The notes beneath the pieces are model-generated. The model searched no databases and was not told where the DNA came from. It was given only the letters and a program-made list of their open reading frames with translations. From Helicobacter pylori (GTDB taxonomy: Bacteria > Campylobacterota > Campylobacteria > Campylobacterales > Helicobacteraceae): a DNA stretch of 64,000 nt. Positions within the stretch are counted from its first letter, which is position 1, and each line of letters begins with the position of its first letter. Position numbers and translations under genes: made by a program. Below, in pieces: positions 61,743 to 64,000 of the stretch. The stretch is from positions 1,364,001 through 1,428,000 of the forward strand of contig CP032046.1 in assembly GCA_008032955.1 (NCBI GenBank). Direction: 5' to 3'.

Positions 61743-62977
61743 CTAACACCCCCTTGTTTCTTGCTCTCAGCGATAGTGATAATGGGCAACACCACAAAGA
61801 AAAGGGCTAGGAAAGTGATTGAACCAAATAAGCCGATGTATTTACCGATCCCAAGCGGAGGCAATTTACCATAGATCGTTAAAACAATCATGTCAATGAT
61901 TAAAAGCCAAAACCACACCATAAACGCTGGCCGTTTGTGCGCGGGAGCGACGACTGGGCTTCTGTCCAAAAAGGGCAGTAAGAAGAAAATCACTTGCGCC
62001 ACGCCAAAGGCCATTAGCCCTAAATCAGCGCTAAAGAAAAAGCCTCTTAAGACTTCATAGCTCCATAAGAAATACCATTCAGGGTAAATGTGAGGCGGCG
62101 TTTTAAGGCTGTTAGCCCTTTCAAAGTTAATGGGATCCATCGCAAAATCATAGTGGTAACACACCAAGTAAAAGAAAAAGACCATGAACGCGCAAACCAC
62201 AAAAATATCTTTAGACAAGAACACCGGCCAAAAAGGAATGACTTTGGATTCTTTTTTCTTGCCTTCAATGAATTTTTTCTCTTCTAATTCAAAGTCAATT
62301 TCTTCGCCTTCTTGGTTATTGACGTGCGGGATGCGCAAAGAGTAAAAATGCACCCCAACAAGTAGAATGATCGCAATGGGCAGCAAAAACACATGGAGCA
62401 TGAAAAAGCGCGTTAAAGTGGAATCCGCCACGACATAATTGCCCCTAATCCACTCCACCACATCAGCCCCAATGAAAGGAATGCCTCCAAACAGATTAGT
62501 GATAACCGCTGCGGCCCAATAGCTCATCTGCCCCCAAGGCAACATATACCCGCTAAAGGCTTCCGCGCTAAAGACCACAAACAAAATCATCCCGCTAATC
62601 CAAATCATCTCACGGCCCTTTTTGTAAGAGCCATAATAGATGCCGACAAACATGTGGATATAAATGATGACAAAAATCATGCTCGCTGCCGTGGCATGCA
62701 TGTGGCGCCAAAGCCAGCCATAAGCCACTTCTTGCATGATCGTGAAATTCACGCTATCAAACGCCATTTTCGCATCAGGCTTGTAATACATGAGCAAGAA
62801 AATCCCTGAGACTACAAGCACGCCAAAAAGGGTTAATAAAATCACCCCCATCGCCCATAAGAAATTGATGTTTTTAGGGATCCAATATTCTGTCATTAGC
62901 ACTTTAACAAGCTTGTTAGTGCCAAGACGCATGTCCAGCCATTCGCCTAAATTCTTCGCTTTTTTTATCTCTGCCAT
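61739..62977 (-). CDS. petB: Cytochrome b of the bc1 complex
   Basis: 412-residue integral membrane subunit holding both b haems and the quinone sites. Eight or nine membrane helices; haem-ligand histidines in WRHMHATAASM and the later FFMLHVFLLPIAI with VGVHFYSLR; Qo-site motif PEWYFLW. A soluble charged insert (about residues 225-245, EGEEIDFELEEKKF) lies between helices. It oxidises menaquinol in this organism. Middle gene of petA-petB-petC. Resembles HP1539. Confidence 0.95.
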   Translation of the reverse strand: MAEIKKAKNLGEWLDMRLGTNKLVKVLMTEYWIPKNINFLWAMGVILLTLFGVLVVSGIFLLMYYKPDAKMAFDSVNFTIMQEVAYGWLWRHMHATAASMIFVIIYIHMFVGIYYGSYKKGREMIWISGMILFVVFSAEAFSGYMLPWGQMSYWAAAVITNLFGGIPFIGADVVEWIRGNYVVADSTLTRFFMLHVFLLPIAIILLVGVHFYSLRIPHVNNQEGEEIDFELEEKKFIEGKKKESKVIPFWPVFLSKDIFVVCAFMVFFFYLVCYHYDFAMDPINFERANSLKTPPHIYPEWYFLWSYEVLRGFFFSADLGLMAFGVAQVIFFLLPFLDRSPVVAPAHKRPAFMVWFWLLIIDMIVLTIYGKLPPLGIGKYIGLFGSITFLALFFVVLPIITIAESKKQGGVR

Positions 62978-62987
62978 GGAACTCTCC

Positions 62988-63491
62988 TTACGCTTTAGCC
63001 ATCATTTTCTTGTATTCAGCCCCGGCTTCACCAAAAGTGATTTTAGTGCCTTCAATTTTAAAAGGCGGAATATCAAAAGGGCGTGGAGGGGGTGTGCCGG
63101 CAATATTCACGCCATCAGCCGTGAAACGACCCCCATGGCATGGGCATAAAAAGCCTTTTTCTTCATCTTGATAAGTGGGGATACACCCTAAATGCGTGCA
63201 AATTTGAATGGCTGTGGTAAAAACGCTCTCGCCAATTTTAAAATCGCGCTTTTCATTAAAGCCCTCTTTTTTAGAACGCTTGAGGATATAGACCGGTTTC
63301 CCACGCCATTCCACGGTGGAAAACTGCCCTTCTTGCATATTCGCCACATCTATGGTCGTAAAACCGGCTGAAACAACGCTTGGGAGCGGATCCCAAGTCT
63401 TTTTCATCGCTACCAGACTCGCTATCGCCCCTATAGCTGTAACGCTAGCAAGGCTCATTCCTAAAAAATCACGCCTTTGAATATCTGCCAT
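62988..63491 (-). CDS. petA: Rieske iron-sulphur subunit of the bc1 complex
   Basis: 167-residue Rieske protein. Tat-type N terminus with RRDFLGMSL and a following hydrophobic segment (about 12-29) that remains as membrane anchor. The cluster-binding loops are CTHLGC (98-103) and CPCHG (116-120), giving two Cys, two His and the disulphide cysteines. First gene of the operon, 10 bases before petB, ribosome site AAGGAG. Resembles HP1540. Confidence 0.95.
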   Translation of the reverse strand: MADIQRRDFLGMSLASVTAIGAIASLVAMKKTWDPLPSVVSAGFTTIDVANMQEGQFSTVEWRGKPVYILKRSKKEGFNEKRDFKIGESVFTTAIQICTHLGCIPTYQDEEKGFLCPCHGGRFTADGVNIAGTPPPRPFDIPPFKIEGTKITFGEAGAEYKKMMAKA

Positions 63492-63550
63492 GATTAAAAA
63501 ACTCCTTAATGATAATTACCTTTTAACGACTAAAGGCATAGCAAATCCCT

Positions 63551-63556
63551 ATTTTA
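63551..63556 (-). promoter_or_regulatory. -10 box of the petABC operon
   Basis: Reads TAAAAT on -, preceded by TGTG (extended -10), 60 bases before the petA ATG. Confidence 0.5.
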
Positions 63557-63615
63557 CACAAACTCTCTTAATAATCTTTTTAAAATAACAAAATTGAGGC
63601 TAAAATCAAACGCTT

Positions 63616-64000
63616 TTAACGCCGTTTTAAAGAAATTTGAGCGCGCAAATGTTTCAAAAGGGTTTCTAAAATATCGTTATCGTCTTTGCTTGGGGCTTTC
63701 AGGCTTTCTTTATGTTCATCGCTATAAGTAAGGGTGATGTTTTGATTGAAATTAGAAAGTTTAAGGATGCCAAGCTGGTTGGCTAAGATTTTAAGCGTAA
63801 TGATTTGCAAAAATTGAGCGCTCAAATCGTCTATTTTGCCAAACCTGTCTTCTATTTCTTCATGGATTTGCCCCACCTCATCTGTATTTTCACACAAACT
63901 CAAACGGCGGTATAAATCCAGTCTCAAACTATCGCTTGCAATGAGTTCAGGGTTTAAAAAAGCGCTCACGCCAAGTTGGATTTCTACGCTTTTTTCAAGC
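63616..64000 (-). CDS. mfd: Transcription-repair coupling factor Mfd, C-terminal end
   Basis: The last 128 codons of mfd, cut by the window edge. The frame is open to base 64000 and reads LEKSVEIQLGVSAFLNPEL, then RLDLYRRLSLCENTDEVGQI and EEIEDRFGKIDDLSAQFLQI, the TRCF C-terminal domain (D7) of Mfd. The GTG at 63969 is not a start. Mfd removes RNA polymerase stalled at lesions and recruits UvrA. Gene order mfd-petA agrees with HP1541-HP1540. Confidence 0.88.
   Translation of the reverse strand, partial: LEKSVEIQLGVSAFLNPELIASDSLRLDLYRRLSLCENTDEVGQIHEEIEDRFGKIDDLSAQFLQIITLKILANQLGILKLSNFNQNITLTYSDEHKESLKAPSKDDNDILETLLKHLRAQISLKRR

Noticed and set aside
1-64000. tRNA, rRNA, CRISPR, insertion sequences and AapA-type toxin genes
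   Set aside because: Searched by eye in the intergenic stretches; no cloverleaf, transposase, spacer array or AapA-like peptide was recognised, though small RNAs cannot be excluded without a computation.

Overview
The window is chromosomal DNA of Helicobacter pylori. The evidence is the gene set and its fine detail: arginase with the H. pylori-specific insert, Lpp20, FecA3, Hor-type outer membrane proteins, the PetABC cytochrome bc1 complex, a very high density of restriction-modification (RM) genes, TATAAT/TACAAT/TAAAAT -10 boxes without clear -35 boxes, and abundant homopolymer runs. Locus numbers of strain 26695 (HPnnnn) are quoted from memory and were not searched. No rRNA, tRNA, CRISPR array, insertion sequence or prophage gene was recognised.

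Layout. (1) 1-12309, all on +: a long, tightly packed housekeeping series with many stop/start overlaps: ABC-2 permease (5' cut), YigZ, HemJ, menaquinone methyltransferase, XseB, a catalytically dead nitrilase-like protein, SerRS, a TPR membrane protein that is probably the flagellar scaffold PflB, a UvrD-type helicase, FlgA, UbiX (frameshifted), CoaD, Tmk, ComF-like. (2) 12344-15551: a BcgI-like type IIG RM locus with a broken nuclease-methylase subunit and a specificity subunit carrying two identical target-recognition domains. (3) 15620-34200: PolA, an outer membrane protein, IlvE, a frameshifted outer membrane protein, an Mla-type lipid transport operon with two lipoproteins, di-haem peroxidase, DnaE, a pseudouridine synthase, a CPDC thioredoxin and a four-gene lipoprotein cluster including Lpp20. 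(4) 34555-41883: a type I RM system, hsdM-hsdS facing hsdR, followed by a YgjP-like metallopeptidase. (5) 41971-48587: FecA3 with a candidate NikR operator, then the rocE-rocF arginine operon and a divergent alanine dehydrogenase. (6) 48710-60772: a DUF262/DUF1524 (GmrSD-like) gene interrupted by a stop codon, a frameshifted Hor protein, NadK, RecN, an NFACT/RqcH protein, two unrecognised proteins, DnaQ, Rpe, Fbp, a small cysteine protein and a complete type II RM pair. (7) 60885-64000, on -: cytochrome bc1 (petA, petB, petC) and the C-terminal end of mfd.

Two themes stand out. Five genes (ubiX, the type IIG gene, an outer membrane protein gene, hsdR twice, the ygjP-like gene and horL count as six breaks plus the type IIG break) are interrupted by apparent single-base losses, nearly all in homopolymer runs; restoring one base in each case gives a full-length family member. 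This is either mutation or slippage in the strain or base-calling error in the assembly. Second, four separate defence loci lie within 64 kb, and as read only the type II pair at 59158-60772 is intact. Gene order matches the 26695 numbering in three blocks (1486 to 1454, 1404 to 1384, 1538 to 1541), so rearrangement junctions are expected near 34.2-34.55 kb and 60.77-60.88 kb.
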